This document shows, one piece after another, positions 48,937 through 56,540 of a stretch of DNA of 64,000 bases (its first letter is position 1; the number at the start of each line of letters is the position of its first letter). The stretch lies in assembly GCF_014493765.1 (NCBI RefSeq), contig NZ_JACTVJ010000013.1, positions 186,001 to 250,000 on the forward strand, written 5' to 3'. This stretch comes from Streptomyces polyasparticus (GTDB lineage Bacteria > Actinomycetota > Actinomycetes > Streptomycetales > Streptomycetaceae). Under the pieces are notes generated by a model, which worked only from the letters and a program-made list of their open reading frames with translations, ran no database searches and was not told the origin of the DNA. The position numbers were made by a program, and so were the translations under genes.

Positions 48937-50522
48937 ACGCACCCCTGCCCGACGTCCCCGAGGTCCGCGTCGTCGGACTCCCCCAGCTCACCTCGGGGTT
49001 CGACCTCGTGGAGCGGCTCGATCTGGCGATGCACCTCAAGGTGCACGGCCCGCTGGAACCCATGGGCGGCGAACGCCTCGCCCAGCTCGCCGACGACGTG
49101 ATCCTGCGCGGCCGCGGCGGCGCGGGCTTCCCCTTCGCCAGAAAGCTGCGGGCCGTCGCCGATGCCGCGATCAAACGGGGTGTACGTCCGGTGGTGGTCG
49201 TCAACGGCAGCGAGGACGAGCCCGCCTGCCGCAAGGACACCGTCCTGATCAACCGCGCCCCGCATCTGATCCTCGACGGTGCCCTGCTCGCGGCCGAGGC
49301 ACTCGGCGCCCGCACCCTGGTCGTCGGCGTGACCCGGGACTCCACCGAGTCCTCGATGGCCGCCGCGCTCGCCGAACGCGGCCTGTCCAACCGCCGCGGC
49401 GCCGCCCTGCGCGCCCGCGTCCAGCGCAACCCCGAGCGCATGGTGACCGGCGAGGCCTCGGCCCTGATCCGTTCCATCGACGGCGGACCCGCGCTGCCGC
49501 CGGGCCGCCGGGTGCGCGCCGCCGAGTCCGGTGTCGGCGGCGCGCCGACCCTGCTGTCCAACGCCGAGACCTTCGCCCAGCTCGCGGTCGCCGCCCGGAT
49601 CGGCCCCTCGCGCTACCGCGGCACGGGCCTGTACGACGAGCCGGGTACCGTGCTGCTCACGCTCTCCGGGGCGGTCTCGCGCCCGATGGTGGTCGAGGTG
49701 CCGACGGGCGTCCCCCTCCGTTACGTACTGCAGCTGGCCGGCGCTCCCCCGCTCCCCCAGGGCGTCCTGACCGGCGGCTACCACGGCAGCTGGCTGAACG
49801 GGGTGGCCGCGCACGACGCCGTGGTCTCGCGGGCATCGCTCGACGCGCTCGGCGGAGCTCTCGGCGCGGGCGCGATCCTGCCGATCGGACCGGAGACCTG
49901 CGCGCTCGGCGAGGGACTGCGCGTCGCCCAGTGGCTGGCCGACGAGAGCGCGGGCCAGTGCGGGCCGTGCCGCCTCGGCCTGCCGGCGGCGGCGAGCGGT
50001 CTCGCGGATGTCCTGAACGGCGGCGGACCCGCGGCACTCGAAGCCCTGCGCGAGATCACCCGCGCCGTACAGGGCCGCGGCGCCTGCAAGCACCCCGACG
50101 GTTCGGCCCGCTTCATCGGCTCCACGCTCGCGGCGTTCAAGGACGACCTCGCGATGCATGTGCTCAGCGGCGGCTGCGGCCGCGAGATCCGCGGGGTGCT
50201 GCCACTGCCCATGCCGGGACGCACCGACCCGGGCACCCCCAGCGGTGAACGCCTGGTCGTCGACTGGACCCTGTGCCAGGGCCACGGCCTGTGCGCCGAT
50301 GTCGTCCCCGAACTGATCACCCTGGGCCCCGACGGCTTCCCCTCGGTCTCGGACGCGGGCGTCCCCCTGGCCCTGCGCGGCCGCGCGCAGCGCGCGGTCC
50401 GCCGCTGCCCCGCCCTCGCCCTCCGCCTGGAACGCTCCACCGACCGCCCCGCCACCCCACCCCAGCGCGCGGCCCTGCCGAGCTCACCGGGCCGCAAGGC
50501 CCTGGAGAGCGGTTGGAGTTGA
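48933..50522 (+). CDS. NuoF-like NADH-binding flavoprotein fused to ferredoxin
   Basis: 529 residues from a TTG with GGGAGG 6 bases upstream, overlapping the cytochrome stop. NuoF/51-kDa fold: the FMN-NADH motif GRGGAGFP (residues 60-67), VVVVNGSEDEPACRKD and an SLBB domain (LTLSGAVSRPMVVEVPTGVP). The iron-sulfur segment ESAGQCGPCR has only C343 and C346 plus C385 in GACKHPDG; the first ligand of the usual four is Ala340. The C-terminus is a ferredoxin, C448-x5-C454 ... C492-P, of the single [3Fe-4S]/[4Fe-4S] type seen beside cytochromes P450. It should pass electrons from NAD(P)H to the partner membrane cytochrome. Confidence 0.9.
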   Translation: MNAPLPDVPEVRVVGLPQLTSGFDLVERLDLAMHLKVHGPLEPMGGERLAQLADDVILRGRGGAGFPFARKLRAVADAAIKRGVRPVVVVNGSEDEPACRKDTVLINRAPHLILDGALLAAEALGARTLVVGVTRDSTESSMAAALAERGLSNRRGAALRARVQRNPERMVTGEASALIRSIDGGPALPPGRRVRAAESGVGGAPTLLSNAETFAQLAVAARIGPSRYRGTGLYDEPGTVLLTLSGAVSRPMVVEVPTGVPLRYVLQLAGAPPLPQGVLTGGYHGSWLNGVAAHDAVVSRASLDALGGALGAGAILPIGPETCALGEGLRVAQWLADESAGQCGPCRLGLPAAASGLADVLNGGGPAALEALREITRAVQGRGACKHPDGSARFIGSTLAAFKDDLAMHVLSGGCGREIRGVLPLPMPGRTDPGTPSGERLVVDWTLCQGHGLCADVVPELITLGPDGFPSVSDAGVPLALRGRAQRAVRRCPALALRLERSTDRPATPPQRAALPSSPGRKALESGWS

Positions 50523-50561
50523 GGCCCGCCCAGGCTCCCTGGCCGACAGCCGGAAACAGCA

Positions 50562-50597
50562 AAGATCCCCTCCGGACCGTGGTCCGGAGGGGATCTT
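50562..50597. terminator. Bidirectional terminator, redox operon / tRNA-Ala
   Basis: Perfect 17-bp stem (50562-50578 with 50581-50597) and 2-base loop between the NuoF-like gene and the convergent tRNA-Ala gene; T-rich on the tRNA exit. Confidence 0.88.
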
Positions 50598-50605
50598 CTG
50601 CGATG

Positions 50606-50678
50606 TGGAGCTAAGGAGAATTGAACTCCTGACCTCCTGCATGCCATGCAGGCGCTCTACCAACTGAGCTATAGCCCC
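50606..50678 (-). tRNA. tRNA-Ala(GGC), copy 1
   Basis: 73-base cloverleaf: acceptor GGGGCTA / TAGCTCC with discriminator A, D-arm AGCTCAGTTGGTAGAGC, anticodon stem CCTGC / GCAGG around loop ATGGCAT (anticodon GGC), T-arm AGGAGTTCAATTCTCCT. G-T at the third acceptor pair is the alanine identity element G3:U70. No encoded CCA. Confidence 0.97.
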
Positions 50679-50815
50679 TTACTGTGTTGTCCGCTTCGGT
50701 TTCCCTCGGCGACGTCGACAACAGTACCGGTCACCCCGGTGCTCCACCAAATCGTTTGTCGCGGCCATGATCGAGCGCCGGGTGGAGTGCCCCGCAGCCG
50801 GTAACGTCGGGCGGC

Positions 50816-52150
50816 GTGACCATCCTGGGACGAACCGCCGCGCACACCGACGACGACGTGCAGCAGGACGCCAGACGCCCGCTGCTGCTCGCCGCGTTCG
50901 TGTGCCTTGTGTCGTGCACGGCGTTCTGGATCACGCAGCGGCTGGCCGGCGTGACGCTGCTCGACGTGATGGTCTACCGCGCCGAGGGCTGGACGGTCCG
51001 CAACGGCGGCGACCTCTACGCGATGCAGGCCACGGTCTCCAACCTCCCCACGACCTACCCGCCCTTCGCCGCCCTCCTGTTCACCCCGCTCACGCTGCTC
51101 GGCGTACCGGAGATGCGGACCTTCGCGACCGGCTTCAACCTGCTGCTTGTCGTCGCCCTCGTATATCTGGCGCTACGGCTCATCGGAAAAGAGGTCACGG
51201 GGAGCCGCACCAAGCGCCTCGCCTCCGCCCTGTGGATCTCCGCGCTGCTCGTGTGGTGCGAGCCGGTGTGGACGACGCTGCGGTACGGGCAGATCAATCT
51301 GCTGCTCGCGGTGTTCGTCCTGTGGGATCTCACCCGCCGCAAGGAGAACCGCTGGGCGGGCATCGGCATCGGGCTCGCAGCCGCGATCAAGCTGACACCG
51401 GCCCTGTTCGCCGTGCTCCTCGCGCTCACCGGACTCGTCGTGGCCGTGCGCCGGGTGCGCGCGGGACAGCCCTGGTGGAACGTCCATCTGCGCCGCGCGA
51501 CCACCGCCACCTGCACGTTCCTCGCCGTCACCGTCGCGTCCGCGGTCGTCCTGCCGTACGACTCGAAGCGTTTCTGGACGGAGATGGTGTTCTCCGCGAG
51601 CCGCCCCGGCCAGGCCGAGGACACCGCGAACCAGTCGCTGCGCGGGGTGCTCGCGCGGCTGCTCGGCACCACCGACCCGGGCCTGTGGTGGGCGGTCGCG
51701 GCGGCGGTGGTGGCGGTCTTCGGCCTTGCGGTGGCGGTGCGTTCGCTGCTCGGGGACCGTACGGCATGGGCGGTCACCGCCTGCGCGGTGACCGCGCTCC
51801 TGATCAGCCCCGTGTCCTGGTCCCACCACTGGGTGTGGATCGTGCCGGTCCTGATCCTGCTGGCCTCGAAGGCCCGCACCCGCGCGCGGAAGGCGGCCAC
51901 GGCGGCGGTCGCGGTGATCTTCTACTCGTACTCGCTGTGGTGGGTCCCGCACGCCGGCACCAGCACCACGGTGCGGCCCGAACTCGACCAGAACGCGGGC
52001 GAGTTCCTGCTCTCCGCCGGTTACGCGCTGGCGGGTCTGGCGTTCCTGGTGTTCCTCGCTCTACGGGTACGAGGCGGCGCGACCGGGACGGCGAAGGTCC
52101 CCGCCCAGGCCACCGAACCTCGAAGCGCTCAGGCCGTGGCGAACGAGTAG
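50816..52150 (+). CDS. GT87-type polyprenol-dependent glycosyltransferase
   Basis: 444-residue integral membrane enzyme of the DUF2029/GT87 (alpha-mannosyltransferase) class. About ten membrane segments. The first external loop carries the expected acidic site LLDVMVYRAEGWTVRNGGDL followed by TTYPPFAALLFTPLTLLG, the class signature. Mycobacterial relatives add mannose from polyprenyl-phosphate-mannose to lipomannan-type glycans. GTG start. Its 3' end overlaps the convergent zinc-finger gene by 22 bases. Confidence 0.88.
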   Translation: MTILGRTAAHTDDDVQQDARRPLLLAAFVCLVSCTAFWITQRLAGVTLLDVMVYRAEGWTVRNGGDLYAMQATVSNLPTTYPPFAALLFTPLTLLGVPEMRTFATGFNLLLVVALVYLALRLIGKEVTGSRTKRLASALWISALLVWCEPVWTTLRYGQINLLLAVFVLWDLTRRKENRWAGIGIGLAAAIKLTPALFAVLLALTGLVVAVRRVRAGQPWWNVHLRRATTATCTFLAVTVASAVVLPYDSKRFWTEMVFSASRPGQAEDTANQSLRGVLARLLGTTDPGLWWAVAAAVVAVFGLAVAVRSLLGDRTAWAVTACAVTALLISPVSWSHHWVWIVPVLILLASKARTRARKAATAAVAVIFYSYSLWWVPHAGTSTTVRPELDQNAGEFLLSAGYALAGLAFLVFLALRVRGGATGTAKVPAQATEPRSAQAVANE

Positions 52151-52362
52151 AAGCGCTTCAGGGTGCAGTGCTCGTCGAGCAGCCGTCCGTAGATCGGCTC
52201 GCCCTCCAGCTCACGGTAGGTCTCGATCGGGTCGCCCTTTATGATCAGCGCCCGCGCGCATTCCTCGCACCAGTACTGGTAGTCGGGGTTGACCGGTTCC
52301 ATGTCGCGGACGATCGGCGTACCGCTGCCGCACCAGTCGCACTTTCTCCTGTGAGCGCCCAT
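52129..52362 (-). CDS. Small zinc-ribbon protein
   Basis: 77 residues with two C-x2-C pairs (CDWCG and CEECARA) about 19 residues apart that should hold one zinc. The rest is charged. No DNA-binding domain beyond the ribbon is visible. It lies just upstream of a second small zinc-ribbon gene on the same strand and may be co-transcribed. Confidence 0.8.
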   Translation of the reverse strand: MGAHRRKCDWCGSGTPIVRDMEPVNPDYQYWCEECARALIIKGDPIETYRELEGEPIYGRLLDEHCTLKRFYSFATA

Positions 52363-52371
52363 GTGTTCCGC

Positions 52372-52554
52372 TCAGCTCCAGCTGTGGCCGCAGGCCGTGC
52401 ACACGTAGGAGATCCCGCCGTTGTCGCCGAGCACCTGGGCGACATGGGTGGAACCGCAGGACGGACAGATGAGTGCGACACGGGTCGCGAGGCAGCCCTG
52501 GGTCCCGGCCACGCCGAGGAGGTTTTCCTCCTCCTCGAGGCTGCTCCCAGGCAT
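52372..52554 (-). CDS. Small zinc-ribbon protein
   Basis: 60 residues from the ATG at 52554 (MPGSSLEEEENLLGVAG), which has GGGAG upstream; a longer frame starting at 52617 lacks one and is low-complexity. Two zinc pairs C-PS-C (ICPSCGSTHVA) and C-TA-C (VCTACGHSWS) form a TFIIS/rubredoxin-like ribbon. Function unknown; such ribbons often bind nucleic acid or are subunits of larger complexes. Confidence 0.78.
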   Translation of the reverse strand: MPGSSLEEEENLLGVAGTQGCLATRVALICPSCGSTHVAQVLGDNGGISYVCTACGHSWS

Positions 52555-52632
52555 CGCGATTCTCCCTCCCGTGGGACCGCCGTCGTCCCCCGATCCCGGC
52601 CCGCTCGATTGTGCCACGGTCGTCCGGATGGG

Positions 52633-54063
52633 TCAGCGACGTACGCGTACCAGTCCGGACACGGCGCCCAGAAAAGCGGCCGCGGCCAGCGCGAACGCCG
52701 TGACGAGGAAGGCGTCCGCCGATCCGGCGGCCGTCACGGCGTCATGACTGAGGAACACCGCACCGAACACGGCGACCCCGGACAGCTGTCCCAGCTGAAG
52801 GACGGTCGCGAGCAGCCCGCTGGCGTCCGCCGCGTCCTCGGGCCGCACGGTGGCGAGCGCACGCGTGAACGTGGGGCTGTACGCGACCGACATCCCCGTG
52901 CCCACGCAGGCGAAGGCGAGCCACAGGCCGAGACCGCCGTCTCCGCCGTCGCGCAGCGCGAGCCCGAGCACGGCCGAGCCCACGGCGGTCAGCGCGAACC
53001 CGCCCGGAACGAGGATCCGCTGCAGCCCCGCCGGCCACGTGCGCCAGGTCAGGCCCACCACGCCGAACAGCACGGCGCCGGGTGCGAAGGTCAGCCCGGT
53101 GCGCAGGGCGCTCTGGCCGAGACCGCCCTGCAGATGCAGCGCGAGCACGAACATCAGGCCGGCGTTCCCGGCCATGATCACCGCGATCCGCGCGATCGCG
53201 AGACCCATCCCGGGCACCTTGAGCACCCGCTCGGCGATCAGCGGTGCGCCGCCGCGCCGGGCGAGCTTCCTCTCGTACGTCATGAAGAGGACGAACAGCA
53301 CGGCGGCGGCGAGCAGCGAGAGCCAGGACCACAGCGGCCAGTCCTGTTCCTGGCCGAGCACCAGGGGCACGGTGAACAGCGAGACGGCCGCGGCGAGCAG
53401 CAGCAGGCCGGGCAGGTCGAAGCCGCGGGCGCGGACCGGCTTCGCGTCGGCGGGCAGCACGCGTGGGGCGAGCGCGAGGAGGGCCAGGCCGACGGGCACG
53501 TTGACGAGGAAGGCGGGACGCCAGCTCGCACCGAACAAGTCGGCGCTGACCAGCACGCCTCCGAGCACCTGACCGGCCGCGGCGCCGCCCGCGAGGACCG
53601 CCGCGTACACCCCGAGCGCGCGGGCCCGCGCCTCGCCCGTGAATGTGCGCTGGATCAGGCTGAGCACCTGCGGGATCATCACGGCCGCGCCCGCGCCCTG
53701 CACCAGGCGGAAGGCGATCAACTGGCCGGTGTCCTGGGCCAGTCCGCAGGCCAGCGAGGCGGCCGTGAACAGCGCGAGCCCGGCCATGTACATCCGCCGG
53801 TGCCCGAAGCGGTCCCCGAGCCGCGCTCCGGTGATCAGGAGGACGGCGTACGAGATGGTGTAACCGGCCACGATCAGCTGGAGGGCCGCACCGCTCGCGC
53901 CGAGCTCGGTGCGGATCGTGGGGGCGGCGACATTGACGATGAAGACATCGAGCAGGGCCATGAACTGCGCCGCGAGCACCAGGGCGAGGATCCGGCCGGG
54001 ACGTGCCGGAGGACGGTTGTCGGTGGCTGCCGCTTTACTTGACTGTGCGGTGGTCGTCGTCAT
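52633..54063 (-). CDS. DHA2 family multidrug exporter (14 membrane segments)
   Basis: 476-residue EmrB/QacA-type proton-coupled exporter. Motif D1 LDVFIVNVAAPTIRTELGAS is in helix 1, motif A GARLGDRFGHRRMY between helices 2 and 3, and motif C GVYAAVLAGGAAAGQVLGGV in helix 5. The two extra central helices define the 14-segment class. It is divergent from a MmyB-type HTH regulator that likely controls it. Drug range is unknown. Confidence 0.93.
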   Translation of the reverse strand: MTTTTAQSSKAAATDNRPPARPGRILALVLAAQFMALLDVFIVNVAAPTIRTELGASGAALQLIVAGYTISYAVLLITGARLGDRFGHRRMYMAGLALFTAASLACGLAQDTGQLIAFRLVQGAGAAVMIPQVLSLIQRTFTGEARARALGVYAAVLAGGAAAGQVLGGVLVSADLFGASWRPAFLVNVPVGLALLALAPRVLPADAKPVRARGFDLPGLLLLAAAVSLFTVPLVLGQEQDWPLWSWLSLLAAAVLFVLFMTYERKLARRGGAPLIAERVLKVPGMGLAIARIAVIMAGNAGLMFVLALHLQGGLGQSALRTGLTFAPGAVLFGVVGLTWRTWPAGLQRILVPGGFALTAVGSAVLGLALRDGGDGGLGLWLAFACVGTGMSVAYSPTFTRALATVRPEDAADASGLLATVLQLGQLSGVAVFGAVFLSHDAVTAAGSADAFLVTAFALAAAAFLGAVSGLVRVRR

Positions 54064-54087
54064 GGCTTCGAGCCTGACGAGGATGCG

Positions 54088-54120
54088 GTACCGGTAACGA
54101 GAGCCCGCTGATACGGGTAC
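54088..54120. promoter_or_regulatory. Operator-like inverted repeat between exporter and regulator
   Basis: Arms GTACCGGTA (54088-54096) and TACGGGTAC (54112-54120), one mismatch, 15-base spacer, in the 94-base divergent gap. Position between the two starts fits a site bound by the HTH regulator. Confidence 0.55.
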
Positions 54121-54157
54121 TGACAGCACCTGGCAGACCTGGCCCGCCGGCTCGACC

Positions 54158-55039
54158 ATGGGGGACGTGACGACTTTGGCAACGGAACACAGGACGGGCC
54201 GCAGACGCCCGGAGCTGGCCGCCTTCCTGCGCAGCCGGCGGGCCCGGGTGACGCCCGCCGATGTCGGCATGCCGCCGGGCCTGCGCCGCCGCACCCCGGG
54301 GCTGCGCCGCGAGGAGGTCGCCCAGCTCTCCGGGGTCGGCGTGACCTGGTACACGTGGCTGGAGCAGGGCCGCCCCATCAACGCGTCTGGCCAGGTCCTC
54401 GACGCGATCGCCCGCACCCTGCGCCTTGACCGCTCGGAGCGCGAGCATCTGTACCACCTGGCCGAGGTGCCGCAGGCGCCCGACGCCGAGGATCCGTCGG
54501 GCGTGCTGCCCGAGGTCGGCCCCGAGCTCCAGGGCATCCTCGACGCGCTCGATCCGCGTCCTGCGGTGATCTACAACGCGCGCTACGACATCCTCGCGTC
54601 GAATGCCGCGTACCGGGATCTGTTCTTCGTCCAGGAGATGGCCTCCTCGGGACGGCGCAATGTGCTGTGGGCGCTGTGCACGGTCGACGAGGCCAGCTGC
54701 CCGCTGGTGTTCCGCGAGGTCGAACTGCCGCGGATGGTGGCCCAGTTGCGCGGTGCGTACGGCCGCCATGTCGGCGAGCCGGAGTGGGAGTCGTACGTAC
54801 GGGACCTCTCGGCCGCGAGCGACACCTTCGCCCGGCTGTGGGCGAGCGGCGACGTGGTCCGTCCTGGCCCGCATGTGAAGACCTTCCGGCACGAGGCGGT
54901 GGGCGAGATACGGATGACGTCGGTGTCCCTGTCCATCAACGGCATGCCGGACTGCCGCATCGTCACGTACACCCCGGCGGACGACCTCAGCGAGCGCCGC
55001 CTGGCGGGCGTACGGGACCGGTGCCATCCGCTGGGCTGA
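54158..55039 (+). CDS. MmyB-type helix-turn-helix regulator
   Basis: 293 residues. N-terminal xenobiotic-response-element-type HTH: RTPGLRREEVAQLSGVGVTW and YTWLEQGRPINASGQVLDAI. The C-terminal ligand-binding domain of the MmyB class has YNARYDILASNAAYRDLF and PEWESYVRDLSAASDTFARL. Proteins of this class often sit beside, and control, a divergent exporter or oxidoreductase. The ATG at 54158 was used; a GTG three codons on is an alternative. Confidence 0.9.
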   Translation: MGDVTTLATEHRTGRRRPELAAFLRSRRARVTPADVGMPPGLRRRTPGLRREEVAQLSGVGVTWYTWLEQGRPINASGQVLDAIARTLRLDRSEREHLYHLAEVPQAPDAEDPSGVLPEVGPELQGILDALDPRPAVIYNARYDILASNAAYRDLFFVQEMASSGRRNVLWALCTVDEASCPLVFREVELPRMVAQLRGAYGRHVGEPEWESYVRDLSAASDTFARLWASGDVVRPGPHVKTFRHEAVGEIRMTSVSLSINGMPDCRIVTYTPADDLSERRLAGVRDRCHPLG

Positions 55040-55056
55040 GGAACTCCCGTAACGCA

Positions 55057-55088
55057 GAAATCCCGCCCTCTGACGAGGACGGGATTTC
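55057..55088 (-). terminator. Terminator of tRNA-Ala copy 2
   Basis: Stem GAAATCCCGCCCTC with GAGGACGGGATTTC (55057-55070 with 55075-55088), one mismatch, 4-base loop, just downstream of the tRNA. Confidence 0.8.
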
Positions 55089-55095
55089 CGTGACG

Positions 55096-55168
55096 TGGAG
55101 CTAAGGAGAATTGAACTCCTGACCTCCTGCATGCCATGCAGGCGCTCTACCAACTGAGCTATAGCCCC
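55096..55168 (-). tRNA. tRNA-Ala(GGC), copy 2
   Basis: Base-for-base identical to the copy at 50606-50678 over all 73 positions, same strand, with the same anticodon GGC and G3:U70 pair. Flanks differ beyond a few bases. Confidence 0.97.
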
Positions 55169-55264
55169 TTGCGTTCTTCCCGCTCGGCGGGCGAACAAGA
55201 AGAACTTTAGCCTGCGACCGGCCGGAAAGTGAAATCCGGGTCCCAGGCCCCTGACCAGCAGGTC

Positions 55265-55933
55265 TCAGGTGTCGTCGCCGAGCACCGGCTCCGGCAGCGT
55301 GCCCGCGTTGTGCTCGAGCAGACGCCAGCCGCGCGCGCCCTCGCCGAGGACCGACCAGCAGCAGTTGGAGAGACCGCCGAGGCCTTCCCAGAGGTACGAG
55401 TCCAGGCCGAGCAGCCGCCCGATCGTGGTGCGGATCGTGCCGCCGTGGCTGACCACCACGAGCGTGCCGCCGTCGGGCAGCTTGTCGGCGTGCCGGAGCA
55501 CGACCGGGGCGGCACGGTCGGCGACCTCGGTCTCCAGCTCGCCACCGCCGCGGCGCACGGGCTCGCCGCGCTTCCACGCCGCGTACTCCTCGCCGTACGA
55601 GGCGAGGATCTCCTCGTGCGTGAGGCCCTGCCAGGCGCCCGCGTAGGTCTCCCGCAGGGCTTCCTCGTGGGTGACCTCGAGGCCGGTGAGCGCCGCGAGC
55701 CGGTCCGCGGTGGCGGCGGCCCTGCTCAGGTCGGACGCGATGATCGCGTCCGGCTTGAGCGAGGCGAGCAGCCGGGCGGCCCTGGCCGCCTGGGCGACGC
55801 CCTCATCGGTGAGCTCGATGTCCGTGGAGCCCTGGAAGCGGCGCTCCAGGTTCCAGGACGTCTGACCGTGCCGCCACAGGATGATGCGGCGGCCACGGCC
55901 CGCTGACGAGTTGAGGAACGCCTGGACCGTCAC
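55265..55933 (-). CDS. Histidine phosphatase (phosphoglycerate mutase fold), GpgP-like
   Basis: 222 residues. Phospho-histidine motif LWRHGQTSWN (H22), arginine in RRFQGSTDIELTDEG, and the second histidine in VVVSHGGTIRTT form the branch-1 active site. In Mycobacterium the equivalent gene next to rsfS-nadD encodes glucosyl-3-phosphoglycerate phosphatase (GpgP); the same gene order here supports but does not prove that role. The GTG start overlaps the rsfS stop (GTGA). Confidence 0.9.
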   Translation of the reverse strand: MTVQAFLNSSAGRGRRIILWRHGQTSWNLERRFQGSTDIELTDEGVAQAARAARLLASLKPDAIIASDLSRAAATADRLAALTGLEVTHEEALRETYAGAWQGLTHEEILASYGEEYAAWKRGEPVRRGGGELETEVADRAAPVVLRHADKLPDGGTLVVVSHGGTIRTTIGRLLGLDSYLWEGLGGLSNCCWSVLGEGARGWRLLEHNAGTLPEPVLGDDT

Positions 55934-56355
55934 CGCAGGTCTCCGGCGGGCTCCTCGGCCGCGTGCTCGGCGCCCTTGCCGCGGGTGGCCTTGGCGTCCT
56001 CGGGCAGGTCGAGCTCGGGGCAGTCCTTCCACAGGCGCTCGAGCGCGTAGTAGACGCGCTCCTCGCTGTGCTGGACGTGCACGACGATGTCGACGTAGTC
56101 GAGCAGGATCCAGCGCGCGTCGCGGTCGCCCTCACGGCGTACCGGCTTGGCGCCGAGCTCCTTGCTGAGCTTCTCCTCGATCTCGTCGCAGATCGACTTG
56201 ACCTGGCGGTCGTTGGGAGCCGAGGCGAGAAGGAAGGCGTCCGTGATCGACAGCACGTCGCTGACGTCGTAGGCGATGATGTCGTGCGCGAGCTTGTCTG
56301 CGGCCGCCTGGGCGGCGACATTGATGAGCTCGATGGAACGGTCTGTCGCGGTCAC
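55930..56355 (-). CDS. rsfS: Ribosomal silencing factor RsfS
   Basis: 141 residues. Binds L14 on the 50S subunit and blocks subunit joining in starvation. Family signatures: NVAAQAAADKLAHDIIAYDV, LLASAPNDRQVKSICDEIEE, and DARWILLDYVDIVVHVQH. A short acidic tail follows. Coupled to the phosphatase gene downstream. Confidence 0.95.
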   Translation of the reverse strand: MTATDRSIELINVAAQAAADKLAHDIIAYDVSDVLSITDAFLLASAPNDRQVKSICDEIEEKLSKELGAKPVRREGDRDARWILLDYVDIVVHVQHSEERVYYALERLWKDCPELDLPEDAKATRGKGAEHAAEEPAGDLR

Positions 56356-56506
56356 TGCTTGGCTTTCCGTCGGCGGTCAGGGTTGTGTCGTCCAAAAACC
56401 CGGAACCCGGGCGTGTTGCCCTACCAGGGTCTCACGTACCGCCGACCGGGCCCCAGACGATTACCGGAGCCCCAGAGCTGAAGCGGGATACCGCCGCGGG
56501 AAAGCG

Positions 56507-56535
56507 GGGCGCCGCCTGTCGAAGGCGACGCCCCT
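56507..56535 (-). terminator. Terminator after the LCP-like gene
   Basis: Stem GGGGCGCCGCC with GGCGACGCCCC (56507-56517 with 56525-56535), one mismatch, 7-base loop, immediately after the stop at 56541. Confidence 0.7.
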
Positions 56536-56540
56536 GCGAC

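Noticed and set aside
50606-55168. Integrative element inserted at tRNA-Ala
   Set aside because: No integrase, excisionase or phage genes lie between the tRNAs, and both tRNA genes are complete; only recombination potential is noted.
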